In this document: piece after piece, positions 24,591 to 37,359 of the stretch
Layout: every line of letters begins with the position of its first letter
How positions within the stretch are numbered: position 1 is the stretch's first letter
DNA from: Epiperipatus broadwayi
Lineage: Eukaryota; Onychophora; Udeonychophora; Euonychophora; Peripatidae
Direction of reading: 5' to 3'
Assembly (NCBI GenBank): GCA_028023455.1
Contig: JAQFVV010000205.1
Coordinates: 1-64,000 of the forward strand
DNA: 64,000 nucleotides
Translations under genes and position numbers: made by a program
Notes under the pieces: model-generated
Seen by the model: the letters and a program-made list of their open reading frames with translations, nothing else
Told to the model about the DNA's origin: nothing
Database searches by the model: none

Positions 24591-25812
24591 TACATTAAAT
24601 ATTATAGCAAAATAAAATAAGTGGTAGATTTCGATTGATATACATGTTACACTGTGTAGAAAAAATACTCTAATCACATCTGGTATCAAGAACAAGGTTA
24701 GTTGTTTTTTCTGAATATCAATGAAAGGCTAAATTAGTTAAAACAGGTCTTTGATATATGAATAGTTGCCTAGCGTGGGAACTGATTTAAGTAATACAAT
24801 CACAATATCTATATTTGTATTAGACCATAATGATTATAAATTATATATTGATATCATTTTATTTACCTTCTCTTTCTATAAAATCATGGTTTAATATTTA
24901 GTTATTTTCATGTAATCTCTTTTCATTTCAGTTTTTTGTAAACTAAAATATAAATTGATATTTTAAAAAAGATTGTATTCATATAAATACTCAAAAAAGT
25001 AAAAAAAAAAAAGTAGAAAAGGTTTCTTCATCTTTCAGGTATTTTTAGTTATATGACCTAAAAGAATAAGGCACACATCACTTAAATAAACTAGCAAATA
25101 ATTTCCGTTTGTTTGCACCAATGCCATAAAAAGAATAATACAAGAAAGTGGTGTTATTTGAGAGTTTATTTGATTTTTTGCCCCATGCTTTTATTTTTGA
25201 TTACAAAATACCAATTTACTATGAAAGATAAAAAAAAATTAATTTTAGTGCATTTTTAAAACTTTTTCATGCATTTATGTGAATAAAAATATTTTTTCTA
25301 TTTTTTAGTTTTATATAGATCCAATTTAATACGGCTACTTAACAAGTCTGTAAAAAGTACTGAATCTCATATAAAATTAAAAATTTTCACTAATTATTTG
25401 CAAGCTCTGAAAAAATATATTGCCATCAGAAATATATATGTTGCAAAGTTTCAGTTAGATCAAAATGGGGATATGGGTAAAAGTTGAGTTACAAGATTTC
25501 ATCAGACAGGCAGACAAAAAAAACAGAGTAAGTTAAATAAAAGTGTACAATAAAAAAGATTCAATATTAATTATTTTTCTTAAAATTTTGTCTGCAGGAC
25601 TTTGATTTACTTTGTTAATTTGAGCAAACTTAGTTGAATATTGTCAAGTTATGAACAGCTAAGCTTATCTGAAATGTATATATAAATGTCACTATTATTT
25701 TACTGCTTTCTTTAAGATGACATAATGCATCATATCTATTGTTCACTTTTTAAAGTAATTTTATTTTCTATTTTACTTGAAATCTGCAATCTATTAATAG
25801 ATTATATAAATT
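24591..25812. other. Spacer with a repeat-like tail
   Basis: At 25440-25530 the sequence GCAAAGTTTCAGTTAGATC, then GAGTTACAAGATTTCATC and AGACAGGCAGACAAA has the look of a transposon-tail motif common in invertebrate genomes. That comparison is from memory and not checked. Otherwise AT-rich and non-coding. Confidence 0.4.
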
Positions 25813-25845
25813 TCTGATGAAGGCTTCAAGTTCAGCTGAAACAGA
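25813..25845 (+). other. CTGATGA...GAAAC motif
   Basis: CTGATGAAGGCTTCAAGTTC followed by AGCTGAAACAG. It has both conserved hammerhead-like blocks, but the intervening segment pairs poorly (AG/CU with bulges). It stands alone, not in a foldback. Confidence 0.3.
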
Positions 25846-27076
25846 AAATAAAATTGCTTCATAAAATGCAAAAAAAAAAAGAAACAATATATATAATTAA
25901 AAAACATAAAATATTAGGCTGCATGTTTTTATTCATTGTCTTTCTTCCTAATTACGCTCCTTCTGGTGTCATTATATTGACTTCTATATTATGTGCAAAA
26001 GCTTATAGAAAAGAATTTCCTCCTACTTTTATTATAACCATCTCATTTATTTTGCTAGTAAAATTATAATAAAATTTTAATATATATATAATGATTTATA
26101 GCCACTTACATATATTTAATAAAAATCTTCCTTAAACAAAATGTAATTTATATAGATATAATATCTTGACCAATGTTTGTTATTATCTTAAGATATTCGC
26201 AATGCCTTCGTTAGTATATCTTTATTTTTAAATAAATCTAACTTTTCCCTTAAAATAATTAATTTCATATTGACTTTACTTTTCATTATTGTTTCTAAAT
26301 TTTTTTTAATCATAAATCTAATTTACTTGATCTATTTGTTGCTTTCAATGGTTTGCTTTTACATTTCCCTATTTATTATTTTGCCTATACTAAAATATAA
26401 TAAGATAATTCTTGACCTTAAACATGTGACTAGCAAAGAACTTTATTCTCTCTGCAGAATTGTTTAAATATTAAGAATATAAAAGGATTGAAGTGGCCAT
26501 GAATTTCTTAATTGTAATAAATAAGATTTTATATAGCAGTGATTTGAAAAATGTTAATTGGTGTTCACTTTATACCGGGATCCAATTTAGCAATGCATTT
26601 GTTCTTTCTGTACATATAACATGGTACATTAGTACAATTGCAAGATTATTAAAGTGAATAGTTATTTGCTCTGCTTTATATATTTAAATTTAAGTTGATC
26701 CAAACTCCAATAACCTCTCAGCTGATTTAAATTTAATCCATTGTCATTGTAGTAGGTGGTGTGAAAAATTGTGCTCAATTTGAAAACAATTAGAAAATTA
26801 ATTTACATAGGATTCAGTTTGGCAGTGTATAAGTTTCTTCTAAATTATAATGATTGTGTCTAGGCTCCCCCTCCCATCCTCTCACAATTTGCAGTCTTAT
26901 CTATCTGCTCTTTTTAATATTATTTTCTTAAATATATTAACGTATCATATTTCTTTTCTCACATTTTTTCTTGTACAGTATTTTGTTATTATTTCTTACA
27001 ATTTTGAGTGTAGAAATCTTCAGATTTCAACAACTGGCAGTAGTAAATATGATAGGATTTCTGACAACTATACATT
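25846..27076. other. Spacer without recognised genes
   Basis: ORFs at 25854-26069, 26270-26467 and 26850-27080 encode hydrophobic, low-complexity peptides as expected from T-rich DNA. No domain seen. Confidence 0.5.
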
Positions 27077-27106
27077 CTGAGGAAGATGGCTAATCGATCA
27101 AAACTG
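27077..27106 (+). other. CTGANGA-type stem-loop motif, diverged
   Basis: CTGAGGAAGATGGCTAATCG followed by ATCAAAACTG. The arrangement follows 22164-22193, but the GAAA block is changed to CAAAA. It is followed closely by AATAAAAA, as in a 3' UTR tail. Confidence 0.3.
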
Positions 27107-28959
27107 TAAAAAATTATGATAAAAAGTATTGAATAAAAATATCACATTATTTTATGATTCAATATATAAATCACTTAAAGTTTATTTGTAAATTTAATCT
27201 TTTCATATTCACAAAATCTGATATTGCAATTTAACATTTTTTTAATACTATCATGTAGGTAATATTAGCTTATCTACAAATATTTTCAATGTTATGTATA
27301 TATTAAACCATAAGCTTCCAATTTCTAACTGGTTATTATATGTAAATGATAGCAATAAGTCCTCATGCTTAAAAGCTAATAGAAAATAAGCATTGTGTTG
27401 TCAAGGTAACACCACAATTAGGTAGTAAATCAAATCATGATAAATTAATTCTAAGTATTATTTAATTGTAATATTGCTTTGACAAAAAATTGCTGATACT
27501 TATGATTAATGAGGGTTGCAATGATATATTTATATATAAGTACTATAAATACTGGATTTAAACTCATCCTAGCTATAACATGGTAAAGTCCATTTCTTTT
27601 TGCTGCTACATCTAAAATGGCAATGCTATTCCAGGACTACTATTACTACACATTTACTACGTTTAGGGGAAGGGGAGCAACTTGAATGTGCAATGCAACC
27701 AGAATCAAAGAGTTAATATCTTCACACTGATTAATGCAATTTAAAACTCACCACTCAAAGATTAAGTAAAAAACAAAGATTTTATCATAAATACTTGCTT
27801 CAAATAGGGTTATTTTTGCAATGGTAATTTCTGTGAACACAAGCCCAGTAGAATGGTTGGCAGATTCAAGAACTACAAACCCTGGACTATACACAAATAA
27901 GGGAAAAAGTCTTACTTTAATTGATTGGTTTTGCTGAGCCTATCATTTCATTATTAGACATCACATGATCTAAAAACAACTGTCCATATAATATAAACAA
28001 TAATGGTGATTTATGCAAATAATTAAAATTATGCAAGTTTACACACACATCAATACAATCTCTATCGAAAATAGATTTAAATATTGATATGACTTGCGTC
28101 TGAGCTGTCCTTGGTATCCAGAAACTTTTCACAGTCAAAAGTTAGGAACTATAAATGTAAGCATATCAATGGCGATTCATTTTTTTTAAAAAAACTTTAT
28201 TTAAAAATATATTAAAATTATTTATTTTATATATTAGCATAATAAAAGCTAATTTAACAAAAAGTTATTTTTGCATATCAGCATTTTTTCATAATTTAAA
28301 TCCGTTTTAAGAGTTGAATCCTTCATTTGCTATTATTCTTAAAACCTATATACAGCACTTAAAACTATTTTTTTGCGAATGAATTAAAGTAAATATTTCG
28401 TGTGTGGAATTAATGCAAAGGGTACAAACCTCCAAAAGTAAATTTAAAAAAGAAAATAAATATTTAGTTTAGATTAAATGAATGAAAATGTTAAATACTT
28501 AATTTGCTACTAGAGAGCGCTCAGTCACATGACTTTCTGAGTCATTAGGCAATCGATTATTTACTTGTATTAAAAATTATGCTGACAACCCTAGAGAGAC
28601 CGGTATTACAATAGACTGAACTTTTTTTTAAAATTTAATAAAGCACTATTTATGATCTGTCAAAAATATTTGGCAGAACGTTTTATATTATAAGCCAATA
28701 AAATATCACGACTCCATCATGTGACTTTTTATTATATAAAAAAAAATTACAATGCAAATATTTTAAGAAGCAAAATTTAAATATATGATTTTGTACTTTA
28801 ATTAAATTAGAAATTTTAAAACATACTGTGATTTTAGAAAAACAAATGTTAATGCTAGTATTTTGAGAAGCCCGCAATTAAATTTGGCTTGGATCAGAAT
28901 TCCTCAAAATTTCCAATTGGCCCCTGCTTGCCAAATGCTGCATAATAAAAATATTCGTA
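27107..28959. other. Spacer without recognised genes
   Basis: AT-rich. ORFs on the minus strand at 27917-28138 and 28683-28877 have no domain. An ACTAGAGAGCGC motif lies near 28510. Confidence 0.5.
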
Positions 28960-29034
28960 GATGTGATGTATTTGGCTTCTCCTTAAACGAAGTCAAGAAT
29001 ATCTCAGCAACTATGCCCAGATAAACCTGTTAGC
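28960..29034 (-). mobile_element. Very short LINE-1* 3' end
   Basis: On the minus strand this reads from GCTAACAGGTTTATCTGGGC through TTGACTTCGTTTAAGGAGAA to TACATCACATC. It matches the 3' ends of the LINE-1* copies at 52790-52870 and 57237-57413. Only about 75 bp is present, so it is an extreme 5'-truncated insertion. Confidence 0.8.
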
Positions 29035-30697
29035 TTTGCAGCTTTCATAGTGTGAGAATATTAAAGTACATTTTGTATAAATGATATAGAGATGCCAACA
29101 TTTCCGATATCGACAAATGTCAGAACACTATGTTCAATGTTTGTATTGAATATGCATGGAATATAACTGGGAAATATATTTAGGTGATAACAATAACATT
29201 ATACTTCAAAACCCTTAAATGAATGAGAAGTGCTATTAAGCAGTGGTTGAGCGGCAGAATCTGAAGTTCAATATCTTTGAATCGCCACCTAGTGGTGACA
29301 TTCACTCAAACTTTTTTTGAACTCCCAAGAAATAAATCTGTCATTATTGTTAATAAAAGGCAATGAAGTTTAAAAGAAATACATTTTAAAAAATATTCAT
29401 AAATTTAAAAAATAGTAAGAATATTTTTATCACACAACACTGCCACCTAGTGTAAGCTCTAGTAATCAACAGATGAAAGAAATAGTGATCGTATGACATT
29501 TATTACTTACTATTAAACAGTTCATGTATTTCTATTTTGAACGGCATTTAAATTAAAGTATGAAAATAGGAATCTTCAAATGAAATAAAAATTCTGTTAA
29601 TCAAATAGTTACAAAACCTCACTGTACAATGTAAACCAATAATGCTCAATGTGTATAAATCATTTATTCGTTTGTATACTATTGTGATTTGAATACTATA
29701 TATATATTTGTAAACAATTTTAGAAAATGTTAATTTAGTTTACCACTATCTGGAGAAATTTAACAATCATTCAAGTGATAATTTTATGGGGAAAAAGCAA
29801 CAAATGGCAAAAGTTAAATTAACATTACTGAAAATTGTTAGATTTATATGTAGCATAATTATTTAAGTCAACAATATCATATGATCTTTCATGGTAGACA
29901 TCAGATGGTAAAGTACTATATAATCCAAATCTGCAGACTGTTGGGTTTCTAGCTTTTGCCTTCATCAGTGAAAAATGCATCTGATAGCCATTTATTAATA
30001 CAATTTAAGCTACTAGCCTGAAATGTTATCACTACCTAGTGTTTTTAATTCAGGCTAACTCACTGGCATAGTTACAGTAATCTGATATCAAACGAGTTTG
30101 TGTATTTGGGAGACTTGAATTCTATGATGACTGTAGACTCCTTCCCATTTTTGGTTAAGAATCCTAATATCAGCATTAATACCACTTAACCTCTCCTATA
30201 CTTACAGTAGATATCTAGAGAGTAGAATGAAGATAATTCTTCTTGGAAGCATATGAGATAATGGGATTCTGGTGGTGTTAATGTTTTTAGCCAAAAAGTG
30301 GAAGGGGCTTAAATTGTTATAGAATGAAGGTAATGTATGAAAAGTGCCCTGGTGCCAGATCTATACAGCTATTGAAATACATTAATCTGGGCTTGAAGCT
30401 TTAGCTTTTTGGAAATTTGAGGTTATTAGTTTAAATTGTATATAGAAGCAAAATATGGCTACTAGATGTGCAAGAGCATTTGTTATGCCTATGAATTTTA
30501 GTTTTCACCGATTAAGGCAAAATCCAAAAACCAATTGGTCTACAGAGGGAATTTTATAGCACTATATCATCTACTTTTCATTGTTTCCTCAAGTTTACAG
30601 TAAGTGCTCTAAAATAGAACAAAGATAATTGCTCTTATTTGTTTGAAAATTTAGGGTAAGAAATATTAAATAATATATGCATATTGAATTAAATATT
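29035..30697. other. Spacer with one motif-bearing repeat
   Basis: Two CCACCTAGTG motifs lie at 29284-29297 and 29442-29453. A copy of the foldback-arm repeat with the CTGATGA motif (minus strand) covers about 29925-29980. No coding region recognised. Confidence 0.5.
29943..29968 (-). other. CTGATGA...GAAAC motif (single-arm copy)
   Basis: On the minus strand: CTGATGAAGGCAAAAGCTAG then AAACCC. It is the same family as the motifs in the foldbacks at 35.2, 58.2 and 61.4 kb, but I see no partner arm nearby. Confidence 0.45.
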
Positions 30698-30880
30698 TCC
30701 ATGGATTGTTGTTATAATAAAGAATAGAAATGAGATTATATCCATGTAAAATAGAGATAACTTTTAGCTTTTAATGTTGCTAAGAAACTATCAATTACTA
30801 CTAACTAACAATCCATGAAGCTAAAGAATTTTTCTCATTAATCTATAACAGCTCTTTTATTGGAGTTTTTTGTTGAACCT
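30698..30880 (+). repeat. Single-arm copy of foldback 32613-32908
   Basis: TGAGATTATATCCATGTAAA and the later TATCAATTACTACTAACTAA align directly with the left arm at 32613-32745. The upstream TTTCCATGGATTG... also matches 32581-32600. The second arm is missing here. Confidence 0.7.
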
Positions 30881-32612
30881 GACAATAGTTTAAATATAAA
30901 TAAGAGATGATATGAAATTATGGAAGCATTAAAGAAATTGCTATGTTTACTAAACTATTCTTTCAAAGGCCACATTTATTTATATTTAAGGCTATCAGAA
31001 TTTTGGTGATTAAATTGGGGCAAGATTTTAAGATTAGAAAAAGTATGCATTTTAAATAATTTTATTTTTATTAAATTATATAAGATGATCTATAAAATAA
31101 ATAACTTTACCCAATAAGAAGATGCAACTGATGGTTCACAAAAAGCATGATAGTAGAAGCATAGAAAACAAATATTCAAAAAAAAAAAAAATCCCATAAA
31201 AAACAGTTTTGTTTTAGAATTTAAAATTGTGAATTACTAAACTAAGTTTTCAAGACCAAGTTTAAGAAGTAATTTTGGAATTTTTAGTTCTGCGAAATCT
31301 TTTCAGGATATTTCGATACAAAGTATTAACATTTTGAATCATCTAGAAATTTAATTTAATTTTAAATCAACATATATATAACATTCACAAAGATAATTGA
31401 TTTTAAAAATTTATGTAAAAAATTGTTTGAATTTAATGTGTTGTCTTTATTTACAGCTAGGTGGCAGTATTAATCAAATCAAAGATGGTAACCAAACAAA
31501 AGAAATCAAAATGTACCTATATAAATTTAATATTTCTTTATTTGAAAAATAACATAAATTATATTTACTATAATTTTAATTCAAGATTCCAAAAATTACA
31601 TGAACTAATTTTGATAGACAGTTAATATTGATTAAAAAAACCGAATAATAAAAATGTTAAAACAGGAGTGAATAATTGCAATATATATATATCTTTAAAC
31701 ACAACATTTTATTTTAAAGAAATGTTACTAATTTTTTAAAACTCTAGCATTAAAAAATTAGTAAAAATATAATTGGCTTTATATGTCCTTTTCCAATTTT
31801 TTTTTTAAATTAAAAAAATATTTCTAAATGTAGTCTTAGATTTTAATTTTTTAAACTACTTTTATTTTTAACCTGAGGTGAGGAAATTTTTAACCAATCA
31901 AATATTTACTGTAATTCACTCCTGATGACATCAATATCTAAGAAGTTTGAATGCTTGTTAAATATGTACTACAATTTAATACAAGAGAAGATTAACACTG
32001 ATGAAAAATAAAAATGAAACCCTAGAGAAAAGCATGCTAAACTTGTTCTTTTACCAACAATAATATAAAAAGATCTTGAAATATTACTATAGGCTATTTT
32101 ACTAGATATTGCACAAAATATAAATTACTATGAGTATTTTCTAATTGTAAAAAAGTTTGATGTACAAAGGTAACTAACCATAGATGGTCAATAAAAGACT
32201 TAGATTGTTTTGATAGATGAACAAGATTACATAACAGATATCAAAAAGCAAATTTAAAAAAGAGTGAACAAACATTGCCAATAAAAATATAACCCTGACT
32301 TTATTTTAGTACAAAAAGTAGTTGTAACATTTTAAAAATAGTACAAATATATTATAAATGTATGTATATATATGAGCTGATTTTGCTCAAACCCAGATCA
32401 GTTTATAAATGTAAATCTCATAAAAGCAGCTCACATTTATCAATATCATGAATCTTCAGTCTGCTGTCAAGATAATCTTTTATTTATAAGAAAAAAGGTT
32501 GCCTTGACAGAAGATTGAAGAATCTTGATGTTGATAAGGACAGGTTTCTTCCATGAGAAGTATATATATATGAATAAAATATTTCCATGGATTGCTATTA
32601 TAATAAAGAATA
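30881..32612. other. Spacer without recognised genes
   Basis: AT-rich. A CTAGGTGGCAG motif lies at 31457-31467. Bases near 32500-32520 (TTGCCTTGACAGAAGATTG) resemble the tandem unit at 39.5 kb (TTGCCTTGACAACAGACTG). Confidence 0.5.
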
Positions 32613-32908
32613 GAAATGAGAAAATAATATCCATGTAAATAGAAATAACCATTAAACTTCGATGTTACCAAAAAATTATCAATTACTACTAATTGAAAAT
32701 CCTTGAGGCCAAACCAGTTGTTTCATGAAATCTATAATAGTTCTTTTTTTCGAGTTTTTTTGTTGAAATAAAAGACCTATTATAGATTTAATAAAAAAAA
32801 CTGCTTTGGCCTCAGGGATTGTCAATTAATAGCAACTAATAGTTTCTTGGTAACATGAAAGATTAAAGGTAATTTATATTTACATGAATATTATCTCATT
32901 TATATTAA
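32613..32908. repeat. Foldback element
   Basis: The left arm 32613-32745 is the reverse complement of 32768-32908, with matching tracts such as AATAATATCCATGTAAAT, TAGTTGCTATTAATTGACAA (minus) and CTATAATAG. The loop is about 22 bp and T-rich. The overlapping minus ORFs at 32467-32671 are by-products of the repeat. Confidence 0.8.
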
Positions 32909-35200
32909 ATTACTCAAATATTTTGACTGATTATTTAACAATTAAATAAACAAAAACAAGCAAGCAAAAAGGGAATAATGTTTTATTTTATAAATTGTTT
33001 AAAGTTTTATGTTTAGGTTAGCAAAAAATTATTTAGATTTTAAATAGGTAAATATGAATAATTTTTAATCCCATGAAGAAATAATAATTATTAAATATGT
33101 AACACAGAGAATAAATAATAATATCTATAGAAAATTAACAAATCAGACTTACAAGAATCAGTTTTTGGGTGATCAATAAATTAGAATTCTCATGAGAGAG
33201 CATTCTTCATATGCTTATTAAAACAACTCTCGTAAATCTGATTTGTGATTTATTATTATGGAATGCAAATTTGGAGACGACTTAAATATAAATATTATTA
33301 GATATGTATGTATTTCATGAGGGCAAAAGACTTAAGAAATTTTCAATACATCTTAAAAAGAATCAAAATATTAAAAAAGTTAAAAAATAAAGAAATGATT
33401 TAATGCCGGCATAATTATAATTACAACTATAAAATTGTATTATATATATCAAATGCAAATCCCTGCAGAGACAAATCCTCCGAACCGAATTATACTGAAT
33501 ATATTGTAAAAATAATGTAATTATTAATGCCTTGTTAATTACGATTTGATATTTGTTAATTATGTAATTTTTTTCTTTAAAAAAGATGCCATTCATAATT
33601 TAAACTCTACAGATAATACAAACAATGCTACGAGGAGGTAGATTTATATAAATTATACAAAAATGAATTAGAAAAAATTTCTTTTGAGACCAAAATACAA
33701 GTTGGTTGTTACAAAATATTAGGGCAATTATCATTCTATAAGATGGCAAAGATCAAGAATAGTTATAATGCAATAATTTGTCATTTCAAATTTGTATAGA
33801 ATTTCTATCTTATAAGTCATTAAACTACGTCCTATTTTTTGATCGATTACATTTTTTTTTTTGCAAACTCTTATAAATTTAATAAGTTAAAAATAGATGG
33901 CATTTTAATTCCTGTTAATAGATAAACAGCAGGCTTTTTTTTTTCATTTAAAAAAATTATTTATGAATATTTTATAATTTCTGTTGTATTTCTATATAAA
34001 AAAGTACATATAGATGGGAAGTTACATTCCTAGAAACAACTTTTAGCCTTATTAATTTATCTCTCTTTGGGTTTTAATAGTAGAAATTTATTTTAAAATG
34101 TGATATGCTAATTAATGACACAATAAAATTATGTTCGTTTCATTTGCATTTTTATATGAACATATTTAGGCAATTATGGCTACTCATTCTATCCACTTAA
34201 TACCTATCTACTTATACGAATATCTACACATACACTTATTCATGTATGATTGGTCTTTGATAGAGGCTCAAACTTATTGGTTTGAAAAAAAATATATATA
34301 TAGTATATTTAATTATTCATAATGATAATTATATAGCATTTTTATGGATGAACTTATGTGAAGTTTATAGGAATATAGAGAAATTAAAATAAATAGATAT
34401 GTTCTAAAAAAATTTATGGATCAGGCTAGAGATCAGACATAATATGAAAAGATAAATTGAAAAGTCATTATAGAAAGGAGGAAATCTGAATTGAAGTTGA
34501 TCCACATATATTATAGTAATTTTTGTTTTATAATAGAATATGAATAGCTGTTGCAAATGACGTGTAAATTCAAATACTGCGCACAATAAAGTAAAAATAA
34601 AAATTGTAAAAATATTATTTTGATATCATTTTCCTGCAATATATTGCTTTATTTTTTTCCATATTTCATTTGCGCAAATAAACCACTTGTTATTTGATCT
34701 GCCCGATTTTCTAATTAGCATTAAAAACACTTATGGCTAACATTATCAATTAATGAGTCTCGGTTTTGGAAATAATTAACTGTTTTTTGTTTTAAATGTG
34801 AACATTTTTATGTGAGTAGAAACACAATGCACACATGTAAAATTAATAAACAAAAAACAAAGCCAAGTTTCCCCTTTGAACACAATATAAACTATTTATA
34901 CAAATTCAATCCTTTATGCTAATTTGATTCTGATATTAAAAAGATTTAAAAACTATTTTATTTTTGGAATGATTTCACTTTTTACACTCAAATCTAACAG
35001 CAAATATGACCTCTAGTATTTGGTTAAATTACTTTAAGGGGACAAAGATCTAAGATCAAATTTTAAAATTGAGCTTGACCAAATGAATCAGAAGGTGACA
35101 AAGTTGACAATGAAAGGTACCCTAGGAGACGGAGAGGTAAATGCTGCTAGATCTTGGTTTACCTAAGATTCAACCTAAAGCTTACACTTTTTGCTGTCTA
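32909..35200. other. Spacer with a small inverted repeat
   Basis: 33137-33157 (AACAAATCAGACTTACAAGA) is inverted at 33226-33247 (CTCGTAAATCTGATTTGTG), giving a small hairpin-forming element. No recognised coding region. ORFs at 33363-33596 and 34404-34586 lack domain features. Confidence 0.5.
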
Positions 35201-35590
35201 ATAGCAATTTTTTTCCAATCTCATTGTTTTCGATGCCATCTAGTGTAAATTTTAGTGATTAATATATTCTAGATAGTAGTGCTAACTGAATAAATTCTTA
35301 TTCAATGCTGTCTATACAAATATTTTCAGACTAGTTTCTAGCTAATGGCTTTCATCAGTAAGAAGCTTTTGGATTTTTGAACAATGTACTTGGATTTTTT
35401 AGATCTAATGTATGGCCCTCTAAGTCATTTTTAATTTTTTGTTATTATAAGCTAAAAATTGGTCTGGTAATATTTGGATAGAATAGCACTGGATAAGGAT
35501 TTCTTGAGCATCACCATCTGACATCTATTGATTATTAAAGCTTATACTAGATGGCGAAAATGTAGTGAGATTGGAAGAAATTGATATCAG
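35201..35590. repeat. Foldback element with motif and CTAGTG ends
   Basis: The left arm carries CCAATCTCATTG and GATGCCATCTAGTGTAAA. The right arm carries the inverse, CTTATACTAGATGGCGAAA then GAGATTGG. Inside the left part, on the minus strand, CTGATGAAAGCCATTAGCTA then GAAACTAGTCTG (about 35327-35358) is the conserved motif. It belongs to the same family as the 58.2-kb foldback. Confidence 0.75.
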
Positions 35591-36451
35591 ATTCCAAATT
35601 AACTGTATATATCATAAAATTTTCATTAAAAAAAATTAGATGGAGGGTAGAATGGTATCTATATACTCTCTCTATATCTGTTTTTTAAAATTTATTTTAA
35701 TTTAGTATTTGATTTACTTATTGAACCTATATATATATATATAGGCCAAATGATTTTTTAAGTTTCATAGGCATAAGCTTAAGTATGAGACCTTTCATGC
35801 ACTCCTGCCCTGAAAACCCCTAACTAGATGGTTAACAAGACACCAACAAATTATCATTGATATTGTACACAATCATAAAAGACATCAAAGTTTTTTCAGA
35901 ATTGTTATCAACTGGTTTTGAGCATAGGAAAATATTGAAAAAAGACACCTATTTTACACATAAAAATGTTTAAAGTAAACATTATATCAGTTTTGTTGTG
36001 AACCCTAATAAATATCATTACATTTAATATTTACAACTTGAAATGACATTTATACTTTAATGCAATAATTGTAACTTATTTAATTTGGAATGTTTTTAAA
36101 TAGATTATCACGTGATCATAGAAACTTTTCCTCCTGCTATATACAATTTTTAAATAAGTGCTGACTTGTATATATATTTACCAATTATTTTTTTTAATTC
36201 ATTACACATTAACAAAAACAAATCTCACAAATATTTAATTGAGATTATATATTTGTTTAGATTTGTACGCAACAGTTAGTTATTAATTACCGTAATAAAT
36301 AAGTTTGGATTAGATTTCAGATCGGATATTAAAAAATGGAATAAATAACATAAACATGGACTATTGCATTATGGGTAATCACACTCCTGATATGAAAATA
36401 GTGAACAACAAAAACGGAGAGGATATACTGAGCAAATCCGGGAGTGGATTG
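35591..36451. other. 3' flank or 3' UTR of the stomatin exon
   Basis: It lies downstream (minus direction) of the stomatin stop codon. The first about 100 bases below 36451 are GC-richer and may be 3' UTR. I cannot place a poly(A) signal with confidence. Confidence 0.4.
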
Positions 36452-36643
36452 TTACTCTCTTTTAATAAAATGAGATAGGAAATCAATGGGAAGAGGAAAA
36501 ATAATTGTGGAATTCTTTTCTGCTGAAATGGTGTTTAAAGTCTGCAAATAACGGAGTTGAATTGCCGAAGGGGATTCGCTAATGATATCAGCGGCTTCTT
36601 TAAGTGCTCGGGATGCCTTGTGTTCACCTTCGGCTGCAATAAC
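36452..36643 (-). CDS. Last coding exon of a stomatin-family protein
   Basis: This minus-strand exon encodes 63 residues and a stop. It starts [20 protein letters not shown], contains [20 protein letters not shown] and [16 protein letters not shown], and ends FIKRE. That is the conserved C-terminal part of stomatin (band 7/PHB) proteins, after the PHB domain, covering the end of the coiled-coil/oligomerisation segment and the 'NSTI(V/I)FPLPID' signature. The exon begins in phase 0 after a pyrimidine-rich tract ending TTTTTCAG (36644 upward), a good acceptor. Stomatins are hairpin-anchored membrane proteins that scaffold and modulate ion channels. The short tail after PLPID suggests stomatin or a STOML3-like form rather than one with a long C-terminal extension such as MEC-2, but the paralogue is uncertain. 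The preceding exon was not seen and should lie at higher coordinates. The frame is intact and conserved, so the gene is probably functional. Confidence 0.92.
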   Translation of the reverse strand, partial: VIAAEGEHKASRALKEAADIISESPSAIQLRYLQTLNTISAEKNSTIIFPLPIDFLSHFIKRE

Positions 36644-37205
36644 CTGAAAAAGAAAAGAAACAAAATATAATACTATTAATAATTGTTGTATGGCATCAAT
36701 TTTAAGAATAGTTATTACATATAACAGAGATCCTTATATTTTAAAAATAAATATTGCATGTACGTAAGTCAATAGCGCCTGTGAAGTTTTTAAGCAGGAT
36801 GATTTATTACAATATCACCCCCAAAAAAGTAAGCAAGAAAAACAAAATGGAGCATAATTTCACAACCACACAACCATTTTATTTTTCTATATCAATCATT
36901 ATTAAAAGGACTAATGTATTATTTTTACTAACTGATGTTTGACAAAGGAGACCTTTTGATTTCTCTTTGAAGCCTTAAAGGAACAGACAGGATAAATTCC
37001 TGATGTCTACTCCGTACATTCTTGTCATTGCAGCGGTTATTACTATGTGATTATTCATATAGTATGCAAACATGGATGGTGCATTAGTTAGCGTAGTGGA
37101 TTTATTGACTTTTAACCTCTGAGTTTAAGATAAAGACACACCATGGTCCTTCTCATTTGATTGATAACTCTTAACTGAAATGTCAGTGGTTTTCTTGAAG
37201 GGAGA
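36644..37205. other. Intron start region of the stomatin-family gene
   Basis: Bases 36644-36665 hold the acceptor and polypyrimidine tract on the minus strand. The rest shows no exon. A minus-strand intron probably extends to the right through many of the transposons described below. Confidence 0.6.
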
Positions 37206-37359
37206 ATGAATATGTGTGTGAATGGTTATTATTTTTATTATAGATATTTAGAATTATGGAAGACAAAAATAAATCTTGGTCATTATTTTCTGGAGTCTGG
37301 AAAGTCACCAGCCAAGACAAAATGTGCTACGAATCTCCTGATTGCAGAGTCAGGCTGCA

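Noticed and set aside
25854-27080. Three hydrophobic plus-strand ORFs, considered as membrane proteins
   Set aside because: T-rich DNA produces Phe/Ile/Leu-rich peptides by chance; no family resemblance.
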